This document shows, piece by piece, positions 13,373 through 29,500 of a stretch of DNA of 64,000 nucleotides; the stretch's first letter is position 1, and each line of letters opens with the position of its first letter. The notes under the pieces are model-generated. The model saw nothing but the letters and a program-made list of their open reading frames with translations. It did not search any database and was not told where the DNA came from. The translations under genes were made by a program, and so were the position numbers. The DNA is from Hippasteria phrygiana (lineage: Eukaryota; Echinodermata; Asteroidea; Valvatida; Goniasteridae). The stretch is from the NCBI GenBank assembly GCA_037893225.1, contig JAZGUH010000087.1, forward strand, positions 1,178,001 through 1,242,000. The letters are read 5' to 3'.

Positions 13373-14540
13373 GACTTGCTTTACTCATTCATAATTGCAT
13401 GAAATATCAACCAAATGCAGTATTTTTGACATGTATGGATAGCTTAGATCTGGCGCTACATGTTGCAATCATCGGCGGCTTCCTAGAGTTAAAACTTGTG
13501 GAGAAAATTCAAACCTCGCAATGTTTATTTTCTTTCCGGCCAACATCTGTGTACATGTTACCGTCTATTTATTGCTTCATGCCTGTCAAATTCCCTGGGG
13601 TATGGACTTGCTTTACTCATTCATAATTGCATGAAATATCAACCAAATGCAGTAATTTTGACATGTATGTATAGCTTAGATCTGGCGCTACATGTTGCAA
13701 TCATCGGCGGCTTCCCAGAGTTAAAACTTGTGGAGAAAATTCAAACCTCGCAATGTTTATTTTCTTTCCGGCCAACATCTGTGTACATGTTACCGTCTAT
13801 TTATTGCTCCATGCATGTCAAATTCCCAGGGGTATGGACTTGCTTTATTCATTCATAATTGCATGAAATATCAACCAAATGCAGTATTTTTGACATGTAT
13901 GGATAGCTTAGATCTGGCGCTACATGTTGCAATCATCGGCGGCTTCCCAGAGTTAAAACTTGTGGAGAAAATTCAAACCTCGCAATGTTTATTTTCTTTC
14001 CGGCCAACATCTGTGTGCATATTACCGTCTATTTATTGCTCCATGCATGTCAAATTCCCTGGGGTATGGACTTGCTTTACTCATTCATAATTGCATGAAA
14101 TATCAACCAAATTCAGTAATTTTGACATGTATGGATAGCTTAGATCTGGCGCTACATGTTGCAATTATCGGCGGCTTCTTAGAGTTAACACTTGTGGAGA
14201 AAATTCAAACCTCGCAATGTTTATTTTCTTTCCGGCCAACATCTGTGTACATGTTACCGTCTATTTATTGCTCCATGCATGTCAAATTCCCTGGGGTATG
14301 GACTTGCTTTACTCATTCATAATTGCATGAAATATCAACCAAATGCAGTAATTTTGACATGTATGTATAGCTTAGATCTGGCGCTACATGTTGCAATCAT
14401 CGGCGGCTTCCCAGAGTTAAAACTTGTGGAGAAAATTCAAACCTCGCAATGTTTATTTTCTTTCCGGCCAACATCTGTGTACATGTTACCGTCTATTTAT
14501 TGCTCCATGCCTGTCAAATTCCCTGGGGTATGGACTTGCT

Positions 14541-14556
14541 TTACTCATTGCATGAA
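14541..14556 (+). repeat. Representative -7 unit (225 bp) and its family
   Basis: Here CATTCATAATTGCATG is shortened to CATTGCATG by loss of 7 bp between two ATT triplets, a microhomology-type deletion. It removes the TCATAA stop of one plus frame and makes the unit 225 bp, a multiple of three. Fourteen copies are present, near 14,549, 19,189, 31,025, 32,409, 34,025, 35,641, 39,346, 45,610, 46,531, 48,380, 50,461, 51,382, 57,414 and 58,335. The identical breakpoint in all of them means one deletion spread by array turnover. Confidence 0.93.
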
Positions 14557-17500
14557 ATATCAACCAAATGCAGTAATTTTGACATGTATGTATAGCTTAG
14601 ATCTGGCGCTACATGTTGCAATCATCGGCGGCTTCCCAGAGTTAAAACTTGTGGAGAAAATTCAAACCTCGCAATGTTTATTTTCTTTCCGGCCAACATC
14701 TGTGTGCATATTACCGTCTATTTATTGCTCCATGCATGTCAAATTCCCTGGGGTATGGACTTGCTTTACTCATTCATAATTGCATGAAATATCAACCAAA
14801 TTCAGTAATTTTGACATGTATGGATAGCTTAGATCTGGCGCTACATGTTGCAATTATCGGCGGCTTCCCAGAGTTAAAACTTGTGGAGAAAATTCAAACC
14901 TCGCAATGTTTATTTTCTTTCCGGCCAACATCTGTGTGCATATTACCGTCTATTTATTGCTCCATGCATGTCAAATTCCCTGGGGTATGGACTTGCTTTA
15001 CTCATTCATAATTGCATGAAATATCAACCAAATTCAGTAATTTTGACATGTATGGATAGCTTAGATCTGGCGCTACATGTTGCAATTATCGGCGGCTTCT
15101 TAGAGTTAAAACTTGTGGAGAAAATTCAAACCTCGCAATGTTTATTTTCTTTCCGGCCAACATCTGTGTACATGTTACCGTCTATTTATTGCTCCATGCC
15201 TGTCAAATTCCCTGGGGTATGGACTTGCTTTACTCATTCATAATTGCATGAAATATCAACCAAATGCAGTATTTTTGGCATGTATGGATAGCTTAGATCT
15301 GGCGCTACATGTTGCAATCATCGGCGGCTTCCCAGAGTTAAAACTTGTGGAGAAAATTCAAACCTCGCAATGTTTATTTTCTTTCCGGCCAACATCTGTG
15401 TACATGTTACCGTCTATTTATTGCTTCATGCCTGTCAAATTCCCTGGGGTATGGACTTGCTTTACTCATTCATAATTGCATGAAATATCAACCAAATGCA
15501 GTAATTTTGACATGTATGTATAGCTTAGATCTGGCGCTACATGTTGCAATCATCGGCGGCTTCCCAGAGTTAAAACTTGTGGAGAAAATTCAAACCTCGC
15601 AATGTTTATTTTCTTTCCGGCCAACATCTGTGTACATGTTACCTACCGTCTATTTATTGCTCCATGCATGTCAAATTCCCTGGGGTATGGACTTGCTTTA
15701 CTCATTCATAATTGCATGAAATATCAACCAAATGCAGTAATTTTGACATGTATGTATAGCTTAGATCTGGCGCTACATGTTGCAATCATCGGCGGCTTCC
15801 CAGAGTTAAAACTTGTGGAGAAAATTCAAACCTCGCAATGTTTATTTTCTTTCCGGCCAACATCTGTGTGCATATTACCGTCTATTTATTGCTCCATGCA
15901 TGTCAAATTCCCTGGGGTATGGACTTGCTTTACTCATTCATAATTGCATGAAATATCAACCAAATTCAGTAATTTTGACATGTATGGATAGCTAAGATCT
16001 GGCGCTACATGTTGCAATCATCGGCGGCTTCCCAGAGTTAAAACTTGTGGAGAAAATTCAAACCTCGCAATATTTATTTTCTTTCCGGCCAACATCTGTG
16101 TACATGTTACCGTCTATTTATTGCTCCATGCATGTCAAATTCCCTGGGTATGGACTTGCTTTACTCATTCATAATTGCATGAAATATCAACCAAATGCAG
16201 TATTTTTGACATGTATGGATAGCTTAGATCTGGCGCTACATGTTGCAATCATCGGCGGCTTCCTAGAGTTAAAACTTGTGGAGAAAATTCAAACCTCGCA
16301 ATGTTTATTTTCTTTCCGGCCAACATCTGTGTACATGTTACCGTCTATTTATTGCTTCATGCCTGTCAAATTCCCTGGGGTATGGACTTGCTTTACTCAT
16401 TCATAATTGCATGAAATATCAACCAAATGCAGTAATTTTGACATGTATGTATAGCTTAGATCTGGCGCTACATGTTGCAATCATCGGCGGCTTCCCAGAG
16501 TTAAAACTTGTGGAGAAAATTCAAACCTCGCAATGTTTATTTTCTTTCCGGCCAACATCTGTGTACATGTTACCGTCTATTTATTGCTCCATGCATGTCA
16601 AATTCCCAGGGGTATGGACTTGCTTTATTCATTCATAATTGCATGAAATATCAACCAAATGCAGTATTTTTGACATGTATGGATAGCTTAGATCTGGCGC
16701 TACATGTTGCAATCATCGGCGGCTTCCCAGAGTTAAAACTTGTGGAGAAAATTCAAACCTCGCAATGTTTATTTTCTTTCCGGCCAACATCTGTGTGCAT
16801 ATTACCGTCTATTTATTGCTCCATGCATGTCAAATTCCCTGGGGTATGGACTTGCTTTACTCATTCATAATTGCATGAAATATCAACCAAATTCAGTAAT
16901 TTTGACATGTATGGATAGCTTAGATCTGGCGCTACATGTTGCAATTATCGGCGGCTTCTTAGAGTTAACACTTGTGGAGAAAATTCAAACCTCGCAATGT
17001 TTATTTTCTTTCCGGCCAACATCTGTGTACATGTTACCGTCTATTTATTGCTCCATGCATGTCAAATTCCCTGGGGTATGGACTTGCTTTACTCATTCAT
17101 AATTGCATGAAATATCAACCAAATGCAGTAATTTTGACATGTATGTATAGCTTAGATCTGGCGCTACATGTTGCAATCATCGGCGGCTTCCCAGAGTTAA
17201 AACTTGTGGAGAAAATTCAAACCTCGCAATGTTTATTTTCTTTCCGGCCAACATCTGTGTACATGTTACCGTCTATTTATTGCTTCATGCCTGTCAAATT
17301 CCCTGGGGTATGGACTTGCTTTACTCATTCATAATTGCATGAAATATCAACCAAATGCAGTAATTTTGACATGTATGTATAGCTTAGATCTGGCGCTACA
17401 TGTTGCAATCATCGGCGGCTTCCCAGAGTTAAAACTTGTGGAGAAAATTCAAACCTCGCAATGTTTATTTTCTTTCCGGCCAACATCTGTGTACATGTTA

Positions 17501-20500
17501 CCTACCGTCTATTTATTGCTCCATGCATGTCAAATTCCCTGGGGTATGGACTTGCTTTACTCATTCATAATTGCATGAAATATCAACCAAATGCAGTAAT
17601 TTTGACATGTATGTATAGCTTAGATCTGGCGCTACATGTTGCAATCATCGGCGGCTTCCCAGAGTTAAAACTTGTGGAGAAAATTCAAACCTCGCAATGT
17701 TTATTTTCTTTCCGGCCAACATCTGTGTGCATATTACCGTCTATTTATTGCTCCATGCATGTCAAATTCCCTGGGGTATGGACTTGCTTTACTCATTCAT
17801 AATTGCATGAAATATCAACCAAATTCAGTAATTTTGACATGTATGGATAGCTAAGATCTGGCGCTACATGTTGCAATCATCGGCGGCTTCCCAGAGTTAA
17901 AACTTGTGGAGAAAATTCAAACCTCGCAATATTTATTTTCTTTCCGGCCAACATCTGTGTACATGTTACCGTCTATTTATTGCTCCATGCATGTCAAATT
18001 CCCTGGGTATGGACTTGCTTTACTCATTCATAATTGCATGAAATATCAACCAAATGCAGTATTTTTGACATGTATGGATAGCTTAGATCTGGCGCTACAT
18101 GTTGCAATCATCGGCGGCTTCCTAGAGTTAAAACTTGTGGAGAAAATTCAAACCTCGCAATGTTTATTTTCTTTCCGGCCAACATCTGTGTACATGTTAC
18201 CGTCTATTTATTGCTTCATGCCTGTCAAATTCCCTGGGGTATGGACTTGCTTTACTCATTCATAATTGCATGAAATATCAACCAAATGCAGTAATTTTGA
18301 CATGTATGTATAGCTTAGATCTGGCGCTACATGTTGCAATCATCGGCGGCTTCCCAGAGTTAAAACTTGTGGAGAAAATTCAAACCTCGCAATGTTTATT
18401 TTCTTTCCGGCCAACATCTGTGTACATGTTACCGTCTATTTATTGCTCCATGCATGTCAAATTCCCAGGGGTATGGACTTGCTTTATTCATTCATAATTG
18501 CATGAAATATCAACCAAATGCAGTATTTTTGACATGTATGGATAGCTTAGATCTGGCGCTACATGTTGCAATCATCGGCGGCTTCCCAGAGTTAAAACTT
18601 GTGGAGAAAATTCAAACCTCGCAATGTTTATTTTCTTTCCGGCCAACATCTGTGTGCATATTACCGTCTATTTATTGCTCCATGCATGTCAAATTCCCTG
18701 GGGTATGGACTTGCTTTACTCATTCATAATTGCATGAAATATCAACCAAATTCAGTAATTTTGACATGTATGGATAGCTTAGATCTGGCGCTACATGTTG
18801 CAATTATCGGCGGCTTCTTAGAGTTAACACTTGTGGAGAAAATTCAAACCTCGCAATGTTTATTTTCTTTCCGGCCAACATCTGTGTACATGTTACCGTC
18901 TATTTATTGCTCCATGCATGTCAAATTCCCTGGGGTATGGACTTGCTTTACTCATTCATAATTGCATGAAATATCAACCAAATGCAGTAATTTTGACATG
19001 TATGTATAGCTTAGATCTGGCGCTACATGTTGCAATCATCGGCGGCTTCCCAGAGTTAAAACTTGTGGAGAAAATTCAAACCTCGCAATGTTTATTTTCT
19101 TTCCGGCCAACATCTGTGTACATGTTACCGTCTATTTATTGCTCCATGCCTGTCAAATTCCCTGGGGTATGGACTTGCTTTACTCATTGCATGAAATATC
19201 AACCAAATGCAGTAATTTTGACATGTATGTATAGCTTAGATCTGGCGCTACATGTTGCAATCATCGGCGGCTTCCCAGAGTTAAAACTTGTGGAGAAAAT
19301 TCAAACCTCGCAATGTTTATTTTCTTTCCGGCCAACATCTGTGTGCATATTACCGTCTATTTATTGCTCCATGCATGTCAAATTCCCTGGGGTATGGACT
19401 TGCTTTACTCATTCATAATTGCATGAAATATCAACCAAATTCAGTAATTTTGACATGTATGGATAGCTTAGATCTGGCGCTACATGTTGCAATTATCGGC
19501 GGCTTCCCAGAGTTAAAACTTGTGGAGAAAATTCAAACCTCGCAATGTTTATTTTCTTTCCGGCCAACATCTGTGTGCATATTACCGTCTATTTATTGCT
19601 CCATGCATGTCAAATTCCCTGGGGTATGGACTTGCTTTACTCATTCATAATTGCATGAAATATCAACCAAATTCAGTAATTTTGACATGTATGGATAGCT
19701 TAGATCTGGCGCTACATGTTGCAATTATCGGCGGCTTCTTAGAGTTAAAACTTGTGGAGAAAATTCAAACCTCGCAATGTTTATTTTCTTTCCGGCCAAC
19801 ATCTGTGTACATGTTACCGTCTATTTATTGCTCCATGCCTGTCAAATTCCCTGGGGTATGGACTTGCTTTACTCATTCATAATTGCATGAAATATCAACC
19901 AAATGCAGTATTTTTGGCATGTATGGATAGCTTAGATCTGGCGCTACATGTTGCAATCATCGGCGGCTTCCCAGAGTTAAAACTTGTGGAGAAAATTCAA
20001 ACCTCGCAATGTTTATTTTCTTTCCGGCCAACATCTGTGTACATGTTACCGTCTATTTATTGCTTCATGCCTGTCAAATTCCCTGGGGTATGGACTTGCT
20101 TTACTCATTCATAATTGCATGAAATATCAACCAAATGCAGTAATTTTGACATGTATGTATAGCTTAGATCTGGCGCTACATGTTGCAATCATCGGCGGCT
20201 TCCCAGAGTTAAAACTTGTGGAGAAAATTCAAACCTCGCAATGTTTATTTTCTTTCCGGCCAACATCTGTGTACATGTTACCTACCGTCTATTTATTGCT
20301 CCATGCATGTCAAATTCCCTGGGGTATGGACTTGCTTTACTCATTCATAATTGCATGAAATATCAACCAAATGCAGTAATTTTGACATGTATGTATAGCT
20401 TAGATCTGGCGCTACATGTTGCAATCATCGGCGGCTTCCCAGAGTTAAAACTTGTGGAGAAAATTCAAACCTCGCAATGTTTATTTTCTTTCCGGCCAAC

Positions 20501-23500
20501 ATCTGTGTGCATATTACCGTCTATTTATTGCTCCATGCATGTCAAATTCCCTGGGGTATGGACTTGCTTTACTCATTCATAATTGCATGAAATATCAACC
20601 AAATTCAGTAATTTTGACATGTATGGATAGCTAAGATCTGGCGCTACATGTTGCAATCATCGGCGGCTTCCCAGAGTTAAAACTTGTGGAGAAAATTCAA
20701 ACCTCGCAATATTTATTTTCTTTCCGGCCAACATCTGTGTACATGTTACCGTCTATTTATTGCTCCATGCATGTCAAATTCCCTGGGGTATGGACTTGCT
20801 TTACTCATTCATAATTGCATGAAATATCAACCAAATGCAGTAATTTTGACATGTATGTATAGCTTAGATCTGGCGCTACATGTTGCAATCATCGGCGGCT
20901 TCCCAGAGTTAAAACTTGTGGAGAAAATTCAAACCTCGCAATGTTTATTTTCTTTCCGGCCAACATCTGTGTGCATATTACCGTCTATTTATTGCTCCAT
21001 GCATGTCAAATTCCCTGGGGTATGGACTTGCTTTACTCATTCATAATTGCATGAAATATCAACCAAATTCAGTAATTTTGACATGTATGGATAGCTTAGA
21101 TCTGGCGCTACATGTTGCAATTATCGGCGGCTTCTTAGAGTTAAAACTTGTGGAGAAAATTCAAACCTCGCAATGTTTATTTTCTTTCCGGCCAACATCT
21201 GTGTACATGTTACCGTCTATTTATTGCTTCATGCCTGTCAAATTCCCTGGGGTATGGACTTGCTTTACTCATTCATAATTGCATGAAATATCAACCAAAT
21301 TCAGTAATGTTGACATGTATGGATAGCTTAGATCTGGCGCTACATGTTGCAATTATCGGCGGCTTCCCAGAGTTAAAACTTGTGGAGAAAATTCAAACCT
21401 CGCAATGTTTATTTTCTTTCCGGCCAACATCTGTGTGCATATTACCGTCTATTTATTGCTCCATGCATGTCAAATTCCCTGGGGTATGGACTTGCTTTAC
21501 TCATTCATAATTGCATGAAATATCAACCAAATTCAGTAATTTTGACATGTATGGATAGCTTAGATCTGGCGCTACATGTTGCAATTATCGGCGGCTTCTT
21601 AGAGTTAAAACTTGTGGAGAAAATTCAAACCTCGCAATGTTTATTTTCTTTCCGGCCAACATCTGTGTACATGTTACCGTCTATTTATTGCTCCATGCCT
21701 GTCAAATTCCCTGGGTATGGACTTGCTTTACTCATTCATAATTGCATGAAATATCAACCAAATGCAGTATTTTTGGCATGTATGGATAGCTTAGATCTGG
21801 CGCTACATGTTGCAATCATCGGCGGCTTCCCAGAGTTAAAACTTGTGGAGAAAATTCAAACCTCGCAATGTTTATTTTCTTTCCGGCCAACATCTGTGTA
21901 CATGTTACCGTCTATTTATTGCTTCATGCCTGTCAAATTCCCTGGGGTATGGACTTGCTTTACTCATTCATAATTGCATGAAATATCAACCAAATGCAGT
22001 AATTTTGACATGTATGTATAGCTTAGATCTGGCGCTACATGTTGCAATCATCGGCGGCTTCCCAGAGTTAAAACTTGTGGAGAAAATTCAAACCTCGCAA
22101 TGTTTATTTTCTTTCCGGCCAACATCTGTGTACATGTTACCTACCGTCTATTTATTGCTCCATGCATGTCAAATTCCCTGGGGTATGGACTTGCTTTACT
22201 CATTCATAATTGCATGAAATATCAACCAAATGCAGTAATTTTGACATGTATGTATAGCTTAGATCTGGCGCTACATGTTGCAATCATCGGCGGCTTCCCA
22301 GAGTTAAAACTTGTGGAGAAAATTCAAACCTCGCAATGTTTATTTTCTTTCCGGCCAACATCTGTGTGCATATTACCGTCTATTTATTGCTCCATGCATG
22401 TCAAATTCCCTGGGGTATGGACTTGCTTTACTCATTCATAATTGCATGAAATATCAACCAAATTCAGTAATTTTGACATGTATGGATAGCTAAGATCTGG
22501 CGCTACATGTTGCAATCATCGGCGGCTTCCCAGAGTTAAAACTTGTGGAGAAAATTCAAACCTCGCAATATTTATTTTCTTTCCGGCCAACATCTGTGTA
22601 CATGTTACCGTCTATTTATTGCTCCATGCATGTCAAATTCCCTGGGGTATGGACTTGCTTTACTCATTCATAATTGCATGAAATATCAACCAAATGCAGT
22701 AATTTTGACATGTATGTATAGCTTAGATCTGGCGCTACATGTTGCAATCATCGGCGGCTTCCCAGAGTTAAAACTTGTGGAGAAAATTCAAACCTCGCAA
22801 TGTTTATTTTCTTTCCGGCCAACATCTGTGTGCATATTACCGTCTATTTATTGCTCCATGCATGTCAAATTCCCTGGGGTATGGACTTGCTTTACTCATT
22901 CATAATTGCATGAAATATCAACCAAATTCAGTAATTTTGACATGTATGGATAGCTTAGATCTGGCGCTACATGTTGCAATTATCGGCGGCTTCTTAGAGT
23001 TAAAACTTGTGGAGAAAATTCAAACCTCGCAATGTTTATTTTCTTTCCGGCCAACATCTGTGTACATGTTACCGTCTATTTATTGCTCCATGCATGTCAA
23101 ATTCCCTGGGGTATGGACTTGCTTTACTCATTCATAATTGCATGAAATATCAACCAAATTCAGTAATTTTGACATGTATGGATAGCTTAGATCTGGCGCT
23201 ACATGTTGCAATTATCGGCGGCTTCCCAGAGTTAAAACTTGTGGAGAAAATTCAAACCTCGCAATGTTTATTTTCTTTCCGGCCAACATCTGTGTGCATA
23301 TTACCGTCTATTTATTGCTCCATGCATGTCAAATTCCCTGGGGTATGGACTTGCTTTACTCATTCATAATTGCATGAAATATCAACCAAATTCAGTAATT
23401 TTGACATGTATGGATAGCTTAGATCTGGCGCTACATGTTGCAATTATCGGCGGCTTCTTAGAGTTAAAACTTGTGGAGAAAATTCAAACCTCGCAATGTT

Positions 23501-26500
23501 TATTTTCTTTCCGGCCAACATCTGTGTACATGTTACCGTCTATTTATTGCTCCATGCCTGTCAAATTCCCTGGGGTATGGACTTGCTTTACTCATTCATA
23601 ATTGCATGAAATATCAACCAAATGCAGTATTTTTGGCATGTATGGATAGCTTAGATCTGGCGCTACATGTTGCAATCATCGGCGGCTTCCCAGAGTTAAA
23701 ACTTGTGGAGAAAATTCAAACCTCGCAATGTTTATTTTCTTTCCGGCCAACATCTGTGTACATGTTACCGTCTATTTATTGCTTCATGCCTGTCAAATTC
23801 CCTGGGGTATGGACTTGCTTTACTCATTCATAATTGCATGAAATATCAACCAAATGCAGTAATTTTGACATGTATGTATAGCTTAGATCTGGCGCTACAT
23901 GTTGCAATCATCGGCGGCTTCCCAGAGTTAAAACTTGTGGAGAAAATTCAAACCTCGCAATGTTTATTTTCTTTCCGGCCAACATCTGTGTACATGTTAC
24001 CTACCGTCTATTTATTGCTCCATGCATGTCAAATTCCCTGGGGTATGGACTTGCTTTACTCATTCATAATTGCATGAAATATCAACCAAATGCAGTAATT
24101 TTGACATGTATGTATAGCTTAGATCTGGCGCTACATGTTGCAATCATCGGCGGCTTCCCAGAGTTAAAACTTGTGGAGAAAATTCAAACCTCGCAATGTT
24201 TATTTTCTTTCCGGCCAACATCTGTGTGCATATTACCGTCTATTTATTGCTCCATGCATGTCAAATTCCCTGGGGTATGGACTTGCTTTACTCATTCATA
24301 ATTGCATGAAATATCAACCAAATTCAGTAATTTTGACATGTATGGATAGCTAAGATCTGGCGCTACATGTTGCAATCATCGGCGGCTTCCCAGAGTTAAA
24401 ACTTGTGGAGAAAATTCAAACCTCGCAATATTTATTTTCTTTCCGGCCAACATCTGTGTACATGTTACCGTCTATTTATTGCTCCATGCATGTCAAATTC
24501 CCTGGGGTATGGACTTGCTTTACTCATTCATAATTGCATGAAATATCAACCAAATGCAGTAATTTTGACATGTATGTATAGCTTAGATCTGGCGCTACAT
24601 GTTGCAATCATCGGCGGCTTCCCAGAGTTAAAACTTGTGGAGAAAATTCAAACCTCGCAATGTTTATTTTCTTTCCGGCCAACATCTGTGTGCATATTAC
24701 CGTCTATTTATTGCTCCATGCATGTCAAATTCCCTGGGGTATGGACTTGCTTTACTCATTCATAATTGCATGAAATATCAACCAAATTCAGTAATTTTGA
24801 CATGTATGGATAGCTTAGATCTGGCGCTACATGTTGCAATTATCGGCGGCTTCTTAGAGTTAAAACTTGTGGAGAAAATTCAAACCTCGCAATGTTTATT
24901 TTCTTTCCGGCCAACATCTGTGTACATGTTACCGTCTATTTATTGCTTCATGCCTGTCAAATTCCCTGGGGTATGGACTTGCTTTACTCATTCATAATTG
25001 CATGAAATATCAACCAAATTCAGTAATGTTGACATGTATGGATAGCTTAGATCTGGCGCTACATGTTGCAATTATCGGCGGCTTCCCAGAGTTAAAACTT
25101 GTGGAGAAAATTCAAACCTCGCAATGTTTATTTTCTTTCCGGCCAACATCTGTGTGCATATTACCGTCTATTTATTGCTCCATGCATGTCAAATTCCCTG
25201 GGGTATGGACTTGCTTTACTCATTCATAATTGCATGAAATATCAACCAAATTCAGTAATTTTGACATGTATGGATAGCTTAGATCTGGCGCTACATGTTG
25301 CAATTATCGGCGGCTTCTTAGAGTTAAAACTTGTGGAGAAAATTCAAACCTCGCAATGTTTATTTTCTTTCCGGCCAACATCTGTGTACATGTTACCGTC
25401 TATTTATTGCTCCATGCCTGTCAAATTCCCTGGGTATGGACTTGCTTTACTCATTCATAATTGCATGAAATATCAACCAAATGCAGTATTTTTGGCATGT
25501 ATGGATAGCTTAGATCTGGCGCTACATGTTGCAATCATCGGCGGCTTCCCAGAGTTAAAACTTGTGGAGAAAATTCAAACCTCGCAATGTTTATTTTCTT
25601 TCCGGCCAACATCTGTGTACATGTTACCGTCTATTTATTGCTTCATGCCTGTCAAATTCCCTGGGGTATGGACTTGCTTTACTCATTCATAATTGCATGA
25701 AATATCAACCAAATGCAGTAATTTTGACATGTATGTATAGCTTAGATCTGGCGCTACATGTTGCAATCATCGGCGGCTTCCCAGAGTTAAAACTTGTGGA
25801 GAAAATTCAAACCTCGCAATGTTTATTTTCTTTCCGGCCAACATCTGTGTACATGTTACCTACCGTCTATTTATTGCTCCATGCATGTCAAATTCCCTGG
25901 GGTATGGACTTGCTTTACTCATTCATAATTGCATGAAATATCAACCAAATGCAGTAATTTTGACATGTATGTATAGCTTAGATCTGGCGCTACATGTTGC
26001 AATCATCGGCGGCTTCCCAGAGTTAAAACTTGTGGAGAAAATTCAAACCTCGCAATGTTTATTTTCTTTCCGGCCAACATCTGTGTGCATATTACCGTCT
26101 ATTTATTGCTCCATGCATGTCAAATTCCCTGGGGTATGGACTTGCTTTACTCATTCATAATTGCATGAAATATCAACCAAATTCAGTAATTTTGACATGT
26201 ATGGATAGCTAAGATCTGGCGCTACATGTTGCAATCATCGGCGGCTTCCCAGAGTTAAAACTTGTGGAGAAAATTCAAACCTCGCAATATTTATTTTCTT
26301 TCCGGCCAACATCTGTGTACATGTTACCGTCTATTTATTGCTCCATGCATGTCAAATTCCCTGGGGTATGGACTTGCTTTACTCATTCATAATTGCATGA
26401 AATATCAACCAAATGCAGTAATTTTGACATGTATGTATAGCTTAGATCTGGCGCTACATGTTGCAATCATCGGCGGCTTCCCAGAGTTAAAACTTGTGGA

Positions 26501-29500
26501 GAAAATTCAAACCTCGCAATGTTTATTTTCTTTCCGGCCAACATCTGTGTGCATATTACCGTCTATTTATTGCTCCATGCATGTCAAATTCCCTGGGGTA
26601 TGGACTTGCTTTACTCATTCATAATTGCATGAAATATCAACCAAATTCAGTAATTTTGACATGTATGGATAGCTTAGATCTGGCGCTACATGTTGCAATT
26701 ATCGGCGGCTTCTTAGAGTTAAAACTTGTGGAGAAAATTCAAACCTCGCAATGTTTATTTTCTTTCCGGCCAACATCTGTGTACATGTTACCGTCTATTT
26801 ATTGCTTCATGCCTGTCAAATTCCCTGGGGTATGGACTTGCTTTACTCATTCATAATTGCATGAAATATCAACCAAATTCAGTAATGTTGACATGTATGG
26901 ATAGCTTAGATCTGGCGCTACATGTTGCAATTATCGGCGGCTTCCCAGAGTTAAAACTTGTGGAGAAAATTCAAACCTCGCAATGTTTATTTTCTTTCCG
27001 GCCAACATCTGTGTGCATATTACCGTCTATTTATTGCTCCATGCATGTCAAATTCCCTGGGGTATGGACTTGCTTTACTCATTCATAATTGCATGAAATA
27101 TCAACCAAATTCAGTAATTTTGACATGTATGGATAGCTTAGATCTGGCGCTACATGTTGCAATTATCGGCGGCTTCTTAGAGTTAAAACTTGTGGAGAAA
27201 ATTCAAACCTCGCAATGTTTATTTTCTTTCCGGCCAACATCTGTGTACATGTTACCGTCTATTTATTGCTCCATGCCTGTCAAATTCCCTGGGTATGGAC
27301 TTGCTTTACTCATTCATAATTGCATGAAATATCAACCAAATGCAGTATTTTTGACATGTATGGATAGCTTAGATCTGGCGCTACATGTTGCAATCATCGG
27401 CGGCTTCCTAGAGTTAAAACTTGTGGAGAAAATTCAAACCTCGCAATGTTTATTTTCTTTCCGGCCAACATCTGTGTACATGTTACCGTCTATTTATTGC
27501 TTCATGCCTGTCAAATTCCCTGGGGTATGGACTTGCTTTACTCATTCATAATTGCATGAAATATCAACCAAATGCAGTAATTTTGACATGTATGTATAGC
27601 TTAGATCTGGCGCTACATGTTGCAATCATCGGCGGCTTCCCAGAGTTAAAACTTGTGGAGAAAATTCAAACCTCGCAATGTTTATTTTCTTTCCGGCCAA
27701 CATCTGTGTACATGTTACCGTCTATTTATTGCTCCATGCATGTCAAATTCCCAGGGGTATGGACTTGCTTTACTCATTCATAATTGCATGAAATATCAAC
27801 CAAATTCAGTAATTTTGACATGTATGGATAGCTTAGATCTGGCGCTACATGTTGCAATTATCGGCGGCTTCTTAGAGTTAAAACTTGTGGAGAAAATTCA
27901 AACCTCGCAATGTTTATTTTCTTTCCGGCCAACATCTGTGTACATGTTACCGTCTATTTATTGCTCCATGCCTGTCAAATTCCCTGGGGTATGGACTTGC
28001 TTTACTCATTCATAATTGCATGAAATATCAACCAAATGCAGTATTTTTGACATGTACGGATAGCTTAGATCTGGCGCTACATGTTGCAATCATCGGCGGC
28101 TTCCCAGAGTTAAAACTTGTGGAGAAAATTCAAACCTCGCAATGTTTATTTTCTTTCCGGCCAACATCTGTGTACATATTACCGTCTATTTATTGCTCCA
28201 TGCATGTCAAATTCCCTTGGGTATGGACTTGCTTTATTCATTCATAATTGCATGAAATATCAACCAAATGCAGTATTTTTGACATGTATGGATAGCTTAG
28301 ATCTGGCGCTACATGTTGCAATCATCGGCGGCTTCCTAGAGTTAAAACTTGTGGAGAAAATTCAAACCTCGCAATGTTTATTTTCTTTCCGGCCAACATC
28401 TGTGTACATGTTACCGTCTATTTATTGCTCCATGCATGTCAAATTCCCTGGGGTATGGACTTGCTTTACTCATTCATAATTGCATGAAATATCAACCAAA
28501 TGCAGTAATTTTGACATGTATGTATAGCTTAGATCTGGCGCTACATGTTGCAATCATCGGTGGCTTCCCAGAGTTAAAACTTGTGGAGAAAATTCAAACC
28601 TCGCAATGTTTATTTTCTTTCCGGCCAACATCTGTGTGCATATTACCGTCTATTTATTGCTCCATGCATGTCAAATTCACTGGGGTATGGACTTGCTTTA
28701 CTCATTCATAATTGCATGAAATATCAACCAAATTCAGTAATTTTGACATGTATGGATAGCTTAGATCTGGCGCTACATGTTGCAATTATCGGCGGCTTCT
28801 TAGAGTTAACACTTGTGGAGAAAATTCAAACCTCGCAATGTTTATTTTCTTTCCGGCCAACATCTGTGTACATGTTACCGTCTATTTATTGCTTCATGCC
28901 TGTCAAATTCCCTGGGGTATGGACTTGCTTTACTCATTCATAATTGCATGAAATATCAACCAAATGCAGTAATTTTGACATGTATGGATAGCTTAGATCT
29001 GGCGCTACATGTTGCAATTATCGGCGGCTTCTTAGAGTTAACACTTGTGGAGAAAATTCAAACCTCGCAATGTTTATTTTCTTTCCGGCCAACATCTGTG
29101 TACATGTTACCGTCTATTTATTGCTTCATGCCTGTCAAATTCCCTGGGGTATGGACTTGCTTTACTCATTCATAATTGCATGAAATATCAACCAAATGCA
29201 GTAATTTTGACATGTATGTATAGCTTAGATCTGGCGCTACATGTTGCAATTATCGGCGGCTTCCCAGAGTTAAAACTTGTGGAGAAAATTCAAACCTCGC
29301 AATGTTTATTTTCTTTCCGGCCAACATCTGTGTACATGTTACCGTCTATTTATTGCTCCATGCCTGTCAAATTCCCTGGGGTATGGACTTGCTTTACTCA
29401 TTCATAATTGCATGAAATATCAACCAAATTCAGTAATGTTGACATGTATGGATAGCTTAGATCTGGCGCTACATGTTGCAATTATCGGCGGCTTCCCAGA